Assembly (NCBI GenBank): GCA_910586345.1 | Contig: CAJUHC010000018.1 | Span: 1 to 30,381, forward strand | Source: an uncultured Christensenella sp. | GTDB taxonomy: Bacteria > Bacillota > Clostridia > Christensenellales > Borkfalkiaceae | Direction: 5' to 3' | DNA length: 30,381 nucleotides | Shown here: positions 14,514 to 21,902 of the stretch, piece after piece | How positions within the stretch are numbered: position 1 is the stretch's first letter | Layout: each line of letters opens with the position of its first letter | The notes under the pieces: model-generated | Database searches by the model: none | Told to the model about the DNA's origin: nothing | Seen by the model: the letters and a program-made list of their open reading frames with translations, nothing else | Program-made: the position numbers and the translations under genes

Positions 14514-14544
14514 GGGTGGGTAAATATTTAATTAAAAAATTAAA

Positions 14545-14745
14545 TTAATCTTCTAAACCTAATAAATAATCTGCTGAAACGTCAAAGTATTTTGCAAGCA
14601 TAATCAAATCGTCAAGATTGGGTTCAGTATTGCCTGTTTTCCATCTTGAAAGTTTTTGCTTGTAAATTCCTAAATCTTTACATATTTCATTTTGCGATTT
14701 CCCGCTGTTTGTAACGAGTTCGCTTAATCTGTCGGCAAATATCAT
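14545..14745 (-). CDS. Small XRE-family HTH repressor 2
   Basis: This 66-residue paralogue of the repressor at 14007-14210 has the same C-terminal block, LIMLAKYF-VS-DYL-GLED. The HTH reads SQNEICKDLGIYKQKLSRWKTGNTEP. The presumed recognition helix differs (YKQKLSRWK against PEPKLSKWK), which fits the different operator sequences found next to each gene. It diverges from the gene at 14848. Tandem GTCACAA-ATA-TTGTGAC operators lie between them, one inside the + strand promoter. It probably represses the unknown gene and perhaps itself. Confidence 0.85.
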   Translation of the reverse strand: MIFADRLSELVTNSGKSQNEICKDLGIYKQKLSRWKTGNTEPNLDDLIMLAKYFDVSADYLLGLED

Positions 14746-14764
14746 TGTTATCTTGAAATTAAAA

Positions 14765-14817
14765 GTAACAAATATTGTGACTAATTAGTTGACTGTCACA
14801 AATATTGTGACTATAAT
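14765..14817. promoter_or_regulatory. Promoter with tandem operators upstream of the unknown 87-residue gene
   Basis: TTGACT (14789-14794), 17 bp and TATAAT (14812-14817). The whole spacer is the palindrome GTCACAAATATTGTGAC (14795-14811, 7-bp perfect arms). A second copy with one arm mismatch lies at 14765-14781, exactly 30 bp upstream. The likely ligand is the HTH protein encoded at 14545-14745. Confidence 0.8.
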
Positions 14818-14847
14818 GTAATAAAAATATGTTTTGGTGAGTAATAA

Positions 14848-15111
14848 ATGAATAAGTCAATTTTAGATTTCAGTAAGTCTTTACAGGAAATTTGCAATAA
14901 TATAGAACCGCCTGCAAAATATACAAAACTTGTATTGGATACGGTAGATTATTACAGCAAATTAGAAGCAATGCTCGGTGAAGAGGGGCGGAATATTTTG
15001 AAACAGTACGAATTGTTGCTATCGGAACAAGAGAGGATAATGAGTGAAACTCATTTCAAAGCGGGTATAAAACTCGGAATTCGTTTTATGTTTGAGTGTA
15101 TAGTAGATTAG
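14848..15111 (+). CDS. Unknown small helical protein (possibly DUF6809-like)
   Basis: This 87-residue, mostly helical, soluble protein has no signal peptide or membrane helix. The C-terminal pattern LLSEQERIMSETHFKAGIKLGIRFMFEC (about 57-84) resembles the end of small clostridial proteins annotated DUF6809, but this is from memory and weak. A GGTGAG ribosome binding site and a repressor-controlled promoter precede it, so it appears to be the regulated output of the divergent HTH gene. Function unknown. Accessory-islet context suggests a mobile-element or stress-related role, without direct evidence. Confidence 0.6.
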   Translation: MNKSILDFSKSLQEICNNIEPPAKYTKLVLDTVDYYSKLEAMLGEEGRNILKQYELLLSEQERIMSETHFKAGIKLGIRFMFECIVD

Positions 15112-15151
15112 TTTTTCGGTATATTATTTTCAAAAATTTGCCATAATTTAT

Positions 15152-15256
15152 TTGCTATTTTAAACAGTGTGTGTTAAAATAAACACGTTACGGATACGAA
15201 GGGGTTCGAATACTCGACGGCTTGCTTCGTTTCGCGCAAATATTTCCATAGGAGGA
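15152..15256 (+). promoter_or_regulatory. Promoter and structured leader of rpsO
   Basis: TTGCTA (15152-15157), 17 bp and TAAAAT (15175-15180) form a sigma-A-like promoter, giving a leader of about 78 bases. Inside it, ACGAAG (15196-15201) can pair with CTTCGT (15225-15230) around a small TCGA-ATAC-TCGA hairpin (15206-15217). Many bacterial S15 genes are autoregulated through leader structures of varied shape. This may be one, but I cannot match it to a named class. AGGAGG precedes the start. Confidence 0.45.
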
Positions 15257-15264
15257 TAAATTAA

Positions 15265-15519
15265 ATGGAAAAGACGGAAATCATTGCAAAGTATGCAACT
15301 AAGGAAGGCGACACCGGTTCGCCCGAAGTTCAGATTGCTCTTTTGACGGAGAGAATCAATCATCTGAACGAGCATCTTAAAGAGCATATTCACGACAATC
15401 ATTCGCGCCGCGGTCTTTTGAAAATGGTCGGCCGCCGCCGCGGTCTTTTGGACTATTTAAAGAGCAAGGACATTGAAAGATACCGTGCAATCATTGCTGC
15501 TTTAAATTTGAGAAAATAA
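15265..15519 (+). CDS. rpsO: 30S ribosomal protein S15
   Basis: This 84-residue protein binds 16S rRNA early in small-subunit assembly. The S15 signature is clear: GDTGSPEVQIALLTERINHLNEHLKEHIHDNHSRRGLLKMVGRRRGLLDYLK. It is a few residues shorter than the usual 88-89, at the ends only. A strong AGGAGG ribosome binding site precedes it. It is followed by a terminator-like hairpin and then pnp, the conserved rpsO-pnp pair in which partial readthrough supplies PNPase. Confidence 0.97.
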   Translation: MEKTEIIAKYATKEGDTGSPEVQIALLTERINHLNEHLKEHIHDNHSRRGLLKMVGRRRGLLDYLKSKDIERYRAIIAALNLRK

Positions 15520-15527
15520 TTAAAACG

Positions 15528-15557
15528 GGGCGGGCGAATTTTCGCTTACCCTTTTTT
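15528..15557 (+). terminator. Terminator or attenuator between rpsO and pnp
   Basis: GGGCGGGCGAA (15528-15538) pairs with TTCGCTTACCC (15541-15551), with one mismatch and two G-U pairs, followed by six T (15552-15557). Confidence 0.7.
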
Positions 15558-15607
15558 AGTTTATAACGGGAGTTATAGACGCAAGAACAGAAAAGGAGAA
15601 CAGGTAA

Positions 15608-17707
15608 ATGAACAACAATTTCAAACAATTCACATTCGAAGTAGGCGGAAGAGAAGTAACCGTCGAGACGGGCAGATACGCGGAACAGACGAACGGTTCC
15701 TGCGTTGTCCGTTGCGGAGAAACTGCGGTTTTGGTTTCCGTATGTATGTCTGCAAGCCCCCGCGAAGGTATGGACTTCTTCCCTTTGCAGGTAGATTACG
15801 AAGAGAAGATGTATTCCGTCGGTAAAATTCCCGGCGGTTTCAAAAAGCGCGAGGGAAGGGCGAGCGATAAAGCAATACTTACGGCAAGACTTATCGACAG
15901 ACCTTTGCGCCCTCTTTTTCCCAAGGGACTTTTTAACGACGTAGTGGTTACGGCACAGGCGCTCTCGGTTGAACCGGACGTATCTCCCGAACCTCTCGCA
16001 ATGATAGGTTCGTCCGTAGCAATCGCTATATCCGATATTCCCTGGGCGGGTCCCACGGGCTCGGTCGTAGTCGGTATGGTGGACGGAAAATACGTTATCA
16101 ACCCCGATTTGGCGCAGAGAGAAAAGAGCGCTATTCATTTGAATTTGGCGGGCACGAAGGACGCTATTTTAATGATTGAAGCGGGCGCGGACGAAGTAAC
16201 CAACGAAGAAATGGTAGGAGCTATTACCTACGGCTTCGAAGAAATCAAGAAAATCTGCGAGTATATCGAAAAAGAGATAGTGCCCGCGGTAGGCAAAAAG
16301 AAACTCGATATAGAGCTTTACCATATTCCCGAAGAGCTGGACAAGGCTGTACGCGAATATGCGGATAAAAAAATCGACTGGGCTATCGACACGTTCGACA
16401 GACAGGAGAGAGAACAAAGACAGAACGAAGCGGAAGCAGAGATACTCGAACACTTCGCTGAAATTTATCCCGAAAACAAGCGCGAGATAAAGGACAGCCT
16501 CTATTATCTTACCAAAGAAAAAGTCCGCGCGAAAATCTTCGATAAGGGTATCCGTCCCGACGGCAGAGGTCTTAAAGACGTCCGTCCTATCTGGTGCGAA
16601 AGGGGAGTTCTGCCCCGCGTTCACGGTTCCGCCGTGTTCACGCGCGGACAGACGCAGACGCTTACGAGCTGTACGCTCGGTATGCTTACCGAAGCGCAGA
16701 AGCTCGAAGGACTCGACGAGGAAACTTCGAAAAGATATATGCACCACTATAATTTCCCCGGCTACTGCACGGGCGAGGCTAAGGCGCTCCGTTCTCCCGG
16801 CAGGCGCGAAATCGGACACGGCGCGCTCGCTGAACGCGCGTTGATTCCCGTGCTTCCTCCCGAGGATAGTTTCCCTTATGCTATCAGAGTGGTAAACGAT
16901 ATTTTATCGTCCAACGGTTCGTCGTCTATGGCTTCCGTATGCGGTTCTACAATGGCGCTTATGGACGCGGGCGTTCCCATTAAGGCTCCCGTCGCGGGCG
17001 TTGCTATGGGTCTTATCAAAAATCAGGAAACGGGCGAGTTCAAAGTACTTACGGATATTCAGGGTCTGGAAGATTTCCTCGGAGATATGGACTTCAAGGT
17101 CGCGGGCACCGAAAAGGGAATTACCGCGATTCAGATGGATATCAAAATCAAAGGCATTTCCGAAGAGATTATGCACACGGCTATAAAGCAGGCGAACGAG
17201 GGCAGACAGTTTATTCTTTCGAAGATGCTCGAAGTAGTTCCCGAAGTTGCGCCCGCGCTCTCCAAGTACGCGCCTAAGATTATATTCTTCGAAATCAATC
17301 CCGACAAAATCGGCGACGTTATCGGCAAACAGGGCAGCGTAATAAAGAAGATTATGGAAGAGACGGGAACGGAAATCGAGTTCAACGAGGACGACAGCGG
17401 CAGAGGATATATCTCGACGATAGGGCCTTTGGAGAACGCCGAAAAGGCGAAAGCTATAATTATGAGCATTGCCCACGACCCTGAAGTCGGCGATATGTTC
17501 GTCGGTTCGGTAGTAAGAATTATGAATTTCGGCGCGTTCGTAGAGTTCGCTCCCGGCAAAGACGGTATGATTCACATCTCCAAACTTTCCGACAAGCGCG
17601 TGGAAAAGGTTGAAGACGTAGTCAAAATCGGAGACGTCGTAAAAGTCGAAATAATCAAAATCGGCGATAAGGGCATCGACCTTAAATTGTTAGAGAAATT
17701 ATCTTAA
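15608..17707 (+). CDS. pnp: Polyribonucleotide nucleotidyltransferase (PNPase)
   Basis: PNPase is a phosphorolytic 3'-5' exoribonuclease and a core RNA-decay enzyme. This 699-residue protein has the full set of domains: a first RNase PH-like core (about 15-145), a helical linker, a second core with FTRGQTQTLTSCTLG, VCGSTMALMDAGVPIKAPVAGVAMGL and GDMDFKVAGTEKGITAIQMD, a KH domain with IGKQGSVIKKIMEETG, and a C-terminal S1 domain (GSVVRIMNFGAFVEF). A good AGGAGA ribosome binding site precedes the ATG. It pairs with rpsO as in most bacteria and is followed by its own terminator. Confidence 0.97.
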   Translation: MNNNFKQFTFEVGGREVTVETGRYAEQTNGSCVVRCGETAVLVSVCMSASPREGMDFFPLQVDYEEKMYSVGKIPGGFKKREGRASDKAILTARLIDRPLRPLFPKGLFNDVVVTAQALSVEPDVSPEPLAMIGSSVAIAISDIPWAGPTGSVVVGMVDGKYVINPDLAQREKSAIHLNLAGTKDAILMIEAGADEVTNEEMVGAITYGFEEIKKICEYIEKEIVPAVGKKKLDIELYHIPEELDKAVREYADKKIDWAIDTFDRQEREQRQNEAEAEILEHFAEIYPENKREIKDSLYYLTKEKVRAKIFDKGIRPDGRGLKDVRPIWCERGVLPRVHGSAVFTRGQTQTLTSCTLGMLTEAQKLEGLDEETSKRYMHHYNFPGYCTGEAKALRSPGRREIGHGALAERALIPVLPPEDSFPYAIRVVNDILSSNGSSSMASVCGSTMALMDAGVPIKAPVAGVAMGLIKNQETGEFKVLTDIQGLEDFLGDMDFKVAGTEKGITAIQMDIKIKGISEEIMHTAIKQANEGRQFILSKMLEVVPEVAPALSKYAPKIIFFEINPDKIGDVIGKQGSVIKKIMEETGTEIEFNEDDSGRGYISTIGPLENAEKAKAIIMSIAHDPEVGDMFVGSVVRIMNFGAFVEFAPGKDGMIHISKLSDKRVEKVEDVVKIGDVVKVEIIKIGDKGIDLKLLEKLS

Positions 17708-17716
17708 AATATCTTT

Positions 17717-17753
17717 AAACGGCGCATTGATTTTATATCTTTGCGCCGTTTTT
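17717..17753 (+). terminator. Rho-independent terminator after pnp
   Basis: AAACGGCGCA (17717-17726) pairs with TGCGCCGTTT (17742-17751) around a 15-base loop, with T continuing to 17753. Confidence 0.8.
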
Positions 17754-17775
17754 AATTTTACGAAAGAGAATACGA

Positions 17776-18702
17776 ATGATAAAAACGGGTTTAAAAAATT
17801 ATTTTATAAATTTAAAACACTTTTTTACGCCGATTGGTACGCTCGCGGTAGGTATTTTTTTAGGTCTGTCTATACTTATTCCGGGCGGGATAGCAATTAT
17901 CGGCGCGCTTGTCGACAGGCTTTCCGAAATAGTAAGCGGGTCGAGCGTCGATTTCGTTGCGGTAAAAGATTATATCGCAAACACTATCCGCGCGCTCGAT
18001 TGGAGCGACCCTATCGAGGCTCTTAAAATTATGTTCAACCGCGAGTGGCTGACAAACGTTCTGAACGAGTGTCTGAACGTAATTGCAAGCGGTTTGCAAC
18101 CGTCCGCCGACGCGATAAACGAAGCGGTAGAAGCCGCCGTAGTCGGTATAACGTTGCTTTTCGCGCTGTTTATATTTCTTTCGGTGCTCGGGCTTGTATG
18201 CGGTTATTTTTTGACGCGGTTTCTCGTAAGGCGCACTATGGCAAAGCGCACTTTCAAAAAATTTATTTTCGCGGTTTTGATAGATTCCGTCGTGACTGCG
18301 GGTTTGATTTCGATGTGTTTCTGGTTTCTTACGGTTTGGGGACCGAGTATTTACATAACTTCCGTGCTGTCGCTCTTTATATTCGGAGGCGTTGCTCTGC
18401 TGTCAGCGTATCTCGTTCACGGCAGAACGCTTATACCTTTCAATAAGATTTTTAATTTCGCGAATCTTATAAAACTGCTGTTGATAAATTTTTTGATATT
18501 CGTTATATCCGTAACGTTTTTCGTGTTGACGGTTCTTATAACGAATGCTTTGGCGGGACCGCTAATCGGTTTTGCATTTATAGAAATCGCGTTCATAGTA
18601 ATAAGTATGAATGCGGAGGGTTACGTTGCTGGGCTCGTGTCCGAAACGAAAAAAACGGCTGAGGAACAGCCTGCGGAGGAAGCCGTGGACGGAGCGGCGT
18701 AA
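17776..18702 (+). CDS. Unknown multi-pass membrane protein
   Basis: I do not recognise this 308-residue protein. About six membrane helices are visible (roughly 22-46, 122-146, 162-187, 191-214, 232-256 and 261-279). Helices 1 and 2 are separated by a loop of about 75 residues containing two possible amphipathic helices. The tail (from about 289) is charged, KKTAEEQPAEEAVDGAA, and low complexity. The ATG follows GAAAGAGA. It lies 20 bases before the broken response regulator and may have been co-transcribed with it, so a link to a lost two-component or transport function is possible but unproven. Confidence 0.75.
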   Translation: MIKTGLKNYFINLKHFFTPIGTLAVGIFLGLSILIPGGIAIIGALVDRLSEIVSGSSVDFVAVKDYIANTIRALDWSDPIEALKIMFNREWLTNVLNECLNVIASGLQPSADAINEAVEAAVVGITLLFALFIFLSVLGLVCGYFLTRFLVRRTMAKRTFKKFIFAVLIDSVVTAGLISMCFWFLTVWGPSIYITSVLSLFIFGGVALLSAYLVHGRTLIPFNKIFNFANLIKLLLINFLIFVISVTFFVLTVLITNALAGPLIGFAFIEIAFIVISMNAEGYVAGLVSETKKTAEEQPAEEAVDGAA

Positions 18703-18722
18703 ATTGAAAAAAGGTGAACGCT

Positions 18723-19360
18723 ATGGAAAGAATTCTTGTTGTTGAGGACGATAAGGCGATATTCGAGGAGCTTAAAACGCTTTTAACAAATAACGGTTAC
18801 GCCGCCGTAAACGATTTGCCCTGCGATTTGGCGCTTCTCGACGTAAATATGCCGGGCGAAAACGGATATGAAATCTGCCGCAGGTTAAAGCGGAATTTTA
18901 CCGTGCCCGTGATATTTCTTACGTGCAGGGACGGCGTGGAAGACGAAATTCTGGGTTTCAGTATGGGGCGGACGATTATATAAAAAAACCGTACAATTCC
19001 GCAGTACTGCTCGCAAGAATTGCAAGACTTCTTAAAAAGAATAACGCGGTATCGACGCTCAGAGGACTGACGCTCGACTGTACCGCGCACGAGGTGCGGT
19101 ACGGCGGCAAAACGGTAAGCCTCACTAAAAACGAAATGCGGATAATTCATTTTCTTATGCGGAAACCTTTGTGCGGAAAAGACGAAATTATCGAAAATCT
19201 CTGGTTCGACAGCTGTTATATAGACGAGAACACGCTTTACGTAAATATAAACCGTATAAGGGAAAAACTCAAAGAAATCGGTGCGGAAAACTTCTTGCAG
19301 ACCGTCTGCGGGCGAACTTATTTCCGAGCCCGTAAACGCGGTCGAAGAGGAATACTTTAA
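18723..19360 (+). pseudogene. Frameshifted BceR/VanR-like response regulator
   Basis: Two overlapping frames together encode an OmpR-family regulator. The first has the receiver domain ILVVEDD, LLDVNMPGENGYE (phospho-Asp) and VIFLTCRD. The second continues with GADDYIKKPYN and a winged-helix domain ending LWFDSCYIDENTLYVNINRIREKL. The join needs one extra base in the G run at 18965-18968 (four G here; five would give GFSMGADDYIKKP). The receiver also lacks about 15 residues between NNGYAAV and PCDLALLD, where helix 2 usually sits. The C-terminus, TVCGRTYFRARKRGRRGIL, departs from the usual T-V-R-G-x-G-Y. ATG 18723 is preferred, with AAGGTG 7 bases upstream. No histidine kinase is adjacent. 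Probably a decaying gene; a sequencing error is the alternative for the frameshift. Confidence 0.8.
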
Positions 19361-19449
19361 GATTATGAAAACGGTTTTTAGTCAAGTACTGGGAGTATAC
19401 GTACTTAATAGCCAGACGGGATATTAAAAAACTATACGTTCGATAGGAT
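19361..19449 (+). other. Gap between response regulator remnant and terminator
   Basis: No gene is supported. If the regulator frame is shifted once more near 19307, an open frame runs to about 19427, including VEEEYFKIMKTVFSQVLGVY. It matches nothing I know and may be chance, or the eroded end of the regulator or of a lost neighbour. Confidence 0.25.
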
Positions 19450-19486
19450 AAACAAACGGCTTTCCTTTTAGGAAAGCCGTTTGTTT
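19450..19486. terminator. Shared terminator between convergent genes
   Basis: 16-bp perfect arms (19450-19465 and 19471-19486, arms containing ACGGCTTTCC and GGAAAGCCGT) with loop TTTTA. The outer bases are AAACAAAC/GTTTGTTT, so each strand ends T-rich. It overlaps the cwlD stop codon and serves the + strand regulator remnant and the minus-strand amidase. Confidence 0.85.
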
Positions 19487-20171
19487 ACGAATAATACGCA
19501 ACCGCGCCTTTGAATATGGCGTAAGCCAATTTTTTCTGATATTCCTCGGAAATCAAAAGCGCTTCGTCGTAGGCGTTCGACAGGAAACCGCACTCGACTA
19601 TTACGGACGGGCTCTTAGTACATTTGAGCATATAATAATCTCCTACGAGCGGGGAATTGGTTTTTACGCACTCTTTCATATTATTCAGACTCATCTGTAT
19701 GTTCGATGCAAGCTGTTTTCCGCAGTCGCTGTCCTTATCGAAGAAGACCTGACCTCCGCGCCTTGACGGAATAGGACAGAAATTCTGGTGAACGGATATT
19801 ACCATATCGGCTCCGCTCTTTTCGATGATTTCTTTGCGCTTTTTCATATCGCGCATTTTAAATCCTTTCGAACTTACGCCGTACAGACCGCTTTGATTTG
19901 TTCTCGTCATAACCGTATTGAAACCTGCATCCGCAAAATATCCCCTGAGATATTTTGCTATGCATAAATTGACGTCGCTCTCCTTAACCGATGAAACGAC
20001 TCCGTATACGCCCGCGTCTATACCGCCGTGACCTGCGTCTATAACGACGGTTTTCCCGTCGGTGTGAGCAGAAACCGAAGCCGCGCCCGCGCATATTCCT
20101 ATCGTCGCTCCCGCCGCGATTATAACCGCTGCAATGATTAACAAACTCTTTTTACAGATAAACAATTTCAC
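19485..20171 (-). CDS. cwlD: N-acetylmuramoyl-L-alanine amidase, CwlD type
   Basis: This amidase_3 zinc enzyme cuts the amide bond between muramic acid and the peptide stem. CwlD works in spore cortex formation, enabling muramic-delta-lactam synthesis. It has 228 residues. A signal anchor (about 9-33) is followed by the catalytic domain with all metal and catalytic residues: H48 (DAGHGG), E64 (KESDVNL), H128 (SVHQN) and E193 (VECGFLSN). No SPOR, LysM or SH3 repeats are present, which fits CwlD rather than a vegetative autolysin. The start is GTG at 20171, with only a weak ribosome binding site. It is transcribed divergently from mrnC and convergently with the regulator remnant. Confidence 0.85.
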   Translation of the reverse strand: MKLFICKKSLLIIAAVIIAAGATIGICAGAASVSAHTDGKTVVIDAGHGGIDAGVYGVVSSVKESDVNLCIAKYLRGYFADAGFNTVMTRTNQSGLYGVSSKGFKMRDMKKRKEIIEKSGADMVISVHQNFCPIPSRRGGQVFFDKDSDCGKQLASNIQMSLNNMKECVKTNSPLVGDYYMLKCTKSPSVIVECGFLSNAYDEALLISEEYQKKLAYAIFKGAVAYYS

Positions 20172-20190
20172 GCTATATACTACTTAATAT

Positions 20191-20219
20191 TTGATTTTTT
20201 TATGACAATGTTTTATAAT
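20191..20219 (+). promoter_or_regulatory. Sigma-A promoter of the mrnC-rlmB-sigH-dnaX block
   Basis: TTGATT (20191-20196), 17 bp and perfect TATAAT (20214-20219). The mrnC ATG at 20237 is only 17 bases beyond, so the mRNA leader would be about 10 bases, with no Shine-Dalgarno. Confidence 0.75.
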
Positions 20220-20236
20220 AATGACGGTATTTTAAA

Positions 20237-20638
20237 ATGGATATGTTCACCGTGGTTTCAGTTGAATACGCGCGCAATTTAAGTCCCGTAACGCTCGCTT
20301 TCGTGGGCGACGCGGTATATTCCTTATACGTGCGCAAAACGCTTGTATTAACTACCGATTACGGTACGGGCACTTTGCAAAAACTCACTTCGTCGCAGGT
20401 TTCCGCGCACGGTCAAAGCGGGTTTTTGGAAAAGCTTCTTCCGTTATTTACCGAGGATGAAACGGATATATATAAGAGAGGCAGGAACGCAAAAAAAGCC
20501 ACCAAAAGCAAAAACGCGAGCGTTGCTGAATACAACCGTTCCACGGGGTTCGAGGCGGTTTTGGGATATTTGTATCTTATAGGCAGATACGAGCGGATTA
20601 ACGAATTGCTAAGCACGGACAAAGGTGATGATTTATGA
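20237..20638 (+). CDS. mrnC: Mini-ribonuclease III
   Basis: This 133-residue RNase III catalytic domain lacks a double-stranded-RNA-binding domain; in Bacillus it matures 23S rRNA ends. Landmarks are LAFVGDAVYSLYVR with D25, the YKRGRNAK motif (79-86), and TGFEAVLGYLYL with E106. It overlaps rlmB by 4 bases (ATGA). In Bacillus the order is cysS-mrnC-rlmB-yacP-sigH; here cysS and yacP are missing. It is translated from a nearly leaderless mRNA if the promoter at 20191 is right. Confidence 0.93.
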   Translation: MDMFTVVSVEYARNLSPVTLAFVGDAVYSLYVRKTLVLTTDYGTGTLQKLTSSQVSAHGQSGFLEKLLPLFTEDETDIYKRGRNAKKATKSKNASVAEYNRSTGFEAVLGYLYLIGRYERINELLSTDKGDDL

Positions 20639-21348
20639 AGACGGAAGGAAGAAACGCGGTTATAGAGTTGCTTAAAACAGATAAAAATATAGATAAGCTT
20701 CTTATTGAAAAGAATCCTCAGGGCTCGCTGAAATCTATATTTGCCGAAGCCCGCAAAAAAAACGTCCGCGTACAGTTCGTTGAGAGAAAAGTTCTCGACA
20801 AGCAGAGCGAAGAAGGACGGCATCAGGGAGTAATAGCGTTTACTACAGATTTCGTATATTCCACACTCGAAGATATAATTTCTTGCAAACGCGAAAACGG
20901 CGGTTTTATAGTTCTTTGCGACGGGATAGAGGACGTGCACAATCTCGGTTCTATAATAAGGGTTGCCGAGTGCGCGGGTGCGGACGGAGTGATTATTCCC
21001 TCGACTAATTCGGCTGCCGTTACGGATGCGGTTATCCGTATTTCCGCGGGCGCGGCAAACCACGTTAAAGTAGCGAAAGTAAATTCTTTGAACCGTGCGA
21101 TAGACGAATTGAAAAAGAACGGCTACTGGCTTTACGCTTTGGAAGCGGACGGCAGCGATATTTACGGCGCCGATTTAACCGGAAATATAGCTATAGTTGT
21201 TGGAGGAGAGGACAGAGGAGTCAGAAGACTTACGCGCGAGAAATGCGATTTCACTCTTTCGATACCCTTGAAAGGCAAAGTCAATTCCTTAAACGCGTCG
21301 GTCGCTTTCGGAATAGCCGCTTACGAGGCTTTGAGAAAAAGGCAATGA
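20635..21348 (+). CDS. rlmB: 23S rRNA (guanosine-2'-O-)-methyltransferase RlmB-like
   Basis: This 237-residue SPOUT (TrmH/SpoU) enzyme methylates a ribose in 23S rRNA with S-adenosylmethionine. The N-terminal substrate-binding domain (about 1-75) begins with EGRNAVIELL. The knot motifs are DVHNLGSIIRVAECAGADGVI, VVGGEDRGVRRL and IPLKGKVNSLNASVAFGIAAYEAL. It overlaps mrnC and sigH by ATGA-type junctions, so the three are translationally coupled. The exact target (G2251-equivalent) is inferred from family and position. Confidence 0.93.
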   Translation: MKTEGRNAVIELLKTDKNIDKLLIEKNPQGSLKSIFAEARKKNVRVQFVERKVLDKQSEEGRHQGVIAFTTDFVYSTLEDIISCKRENGGFIVLCDGIEDVHNLGSIIRVAECAGADGVIIPSTNSAAVTDAVIRISAGAANHVKVAKVNSLNRAIDELKKNGYWLYALEADGSDIYGADLTGNIAIVVGGEDRGVRRLTREKCDFTLSIPLKGKVNSLNASVAFGIAAYEALRKRQ

Positions 21349-21902
21349 CGGTTGAAGATTTGGCGGTTCTCTGCCAAAGCGGAGATAAATCCGCCTGGGA
21401 AGAATTGTATAAGATATACAAACCCCGCGTTCTGAAAATCGCTCGCCGTTTCTTTTTATGCGGCGGAGAAAGCGAAGACTTAGTTCAGGAAGGTATGTGC
21501 GGACTGTATTCCGCCGTAAACGGTTACAGGTCCGGCGGGGGAAGTTTTTTTGCTTACGCAGACAGATGTATCAGAAACCGTATTGTCGACACGGTCAAAA
21601 AAAGCGGAGCAGACAGACATTCCGCGCTCAATAATTTTTTACCAATTTTTGAAATAGGCGAAAAATGTACTACGGGAGAAAGTCCCGAAGACGAAGTTAT
21701 TATGCGTGAGGACAGACGGGAACTGTTGCTTAAAATGAGCAAAAATCTTTCCTCTCTCGAATTTAAAGCGTTTGAAATGTATACAGAAGGAATGACGATG
21801 TCGGAAATTTCGTCCGCCCTCGGCAAAACCGCAAAAAGCGTAGATAACGCGCTTAACCGCGCTAAAAATAAATTACAGAAATTAATTTCCGAGGAGGATT
21901 AA
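21345..21902 (+). CDS. sigH: RNA polymerase sigma factor SigH (Spo0H-like)
   Basis: This sigma-70 family factor is for the transition state and early sporulation. I take the ATG at 21345, which overlaps the rlmB stop (ATGA), over a longer upstream open frame that lies inside rlmB; this gives 185 residues. Region 2 has EDLVQEGMCGLYSAVNGYRSGGGSFFAYADRCIRNRIVDTVK; region 4 has LSSLEFKAFEMYTEGMTMSEISSALGKTAKSVDNALNRAKNKL. It is shorter than Bacillus SigH (about 218). Its place after mrnC-rlmB and before dnaX supports SigH over other small sigma factors. The dnaX ribosome binding site overlaps its 3' end. Confidence 0.88.
   Translation: MTVEDLAVLCQSGDKSAWEELYKIYKPRVLKIARRFFLCGGESEDLVQEGMCGLYSAVNGYRSGGGSFFAYADRCIRNRIVDTVKKSGADRHSALNNFLPIFEIGEKCTTGESPEDEVIMREDRRELLLKMSKNLSSLEFKAFEMYTEGMTMSEISSALGKTAKSVDNALNRAKNKLQKLISEED

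Noticed and set aside
16169..17575. Two long minus-strand open frames opposite pnp
   Set aside because: Shadows of pnp caused by codon bias; no start signals or domains.
21243..21344. Extended N-terminus for SigH inside rlmB
   Set aside because: The added residues are an out-of-frame reading of conserved rlmB sequence; the ATG overlapping the rlmB stop is the natural start.
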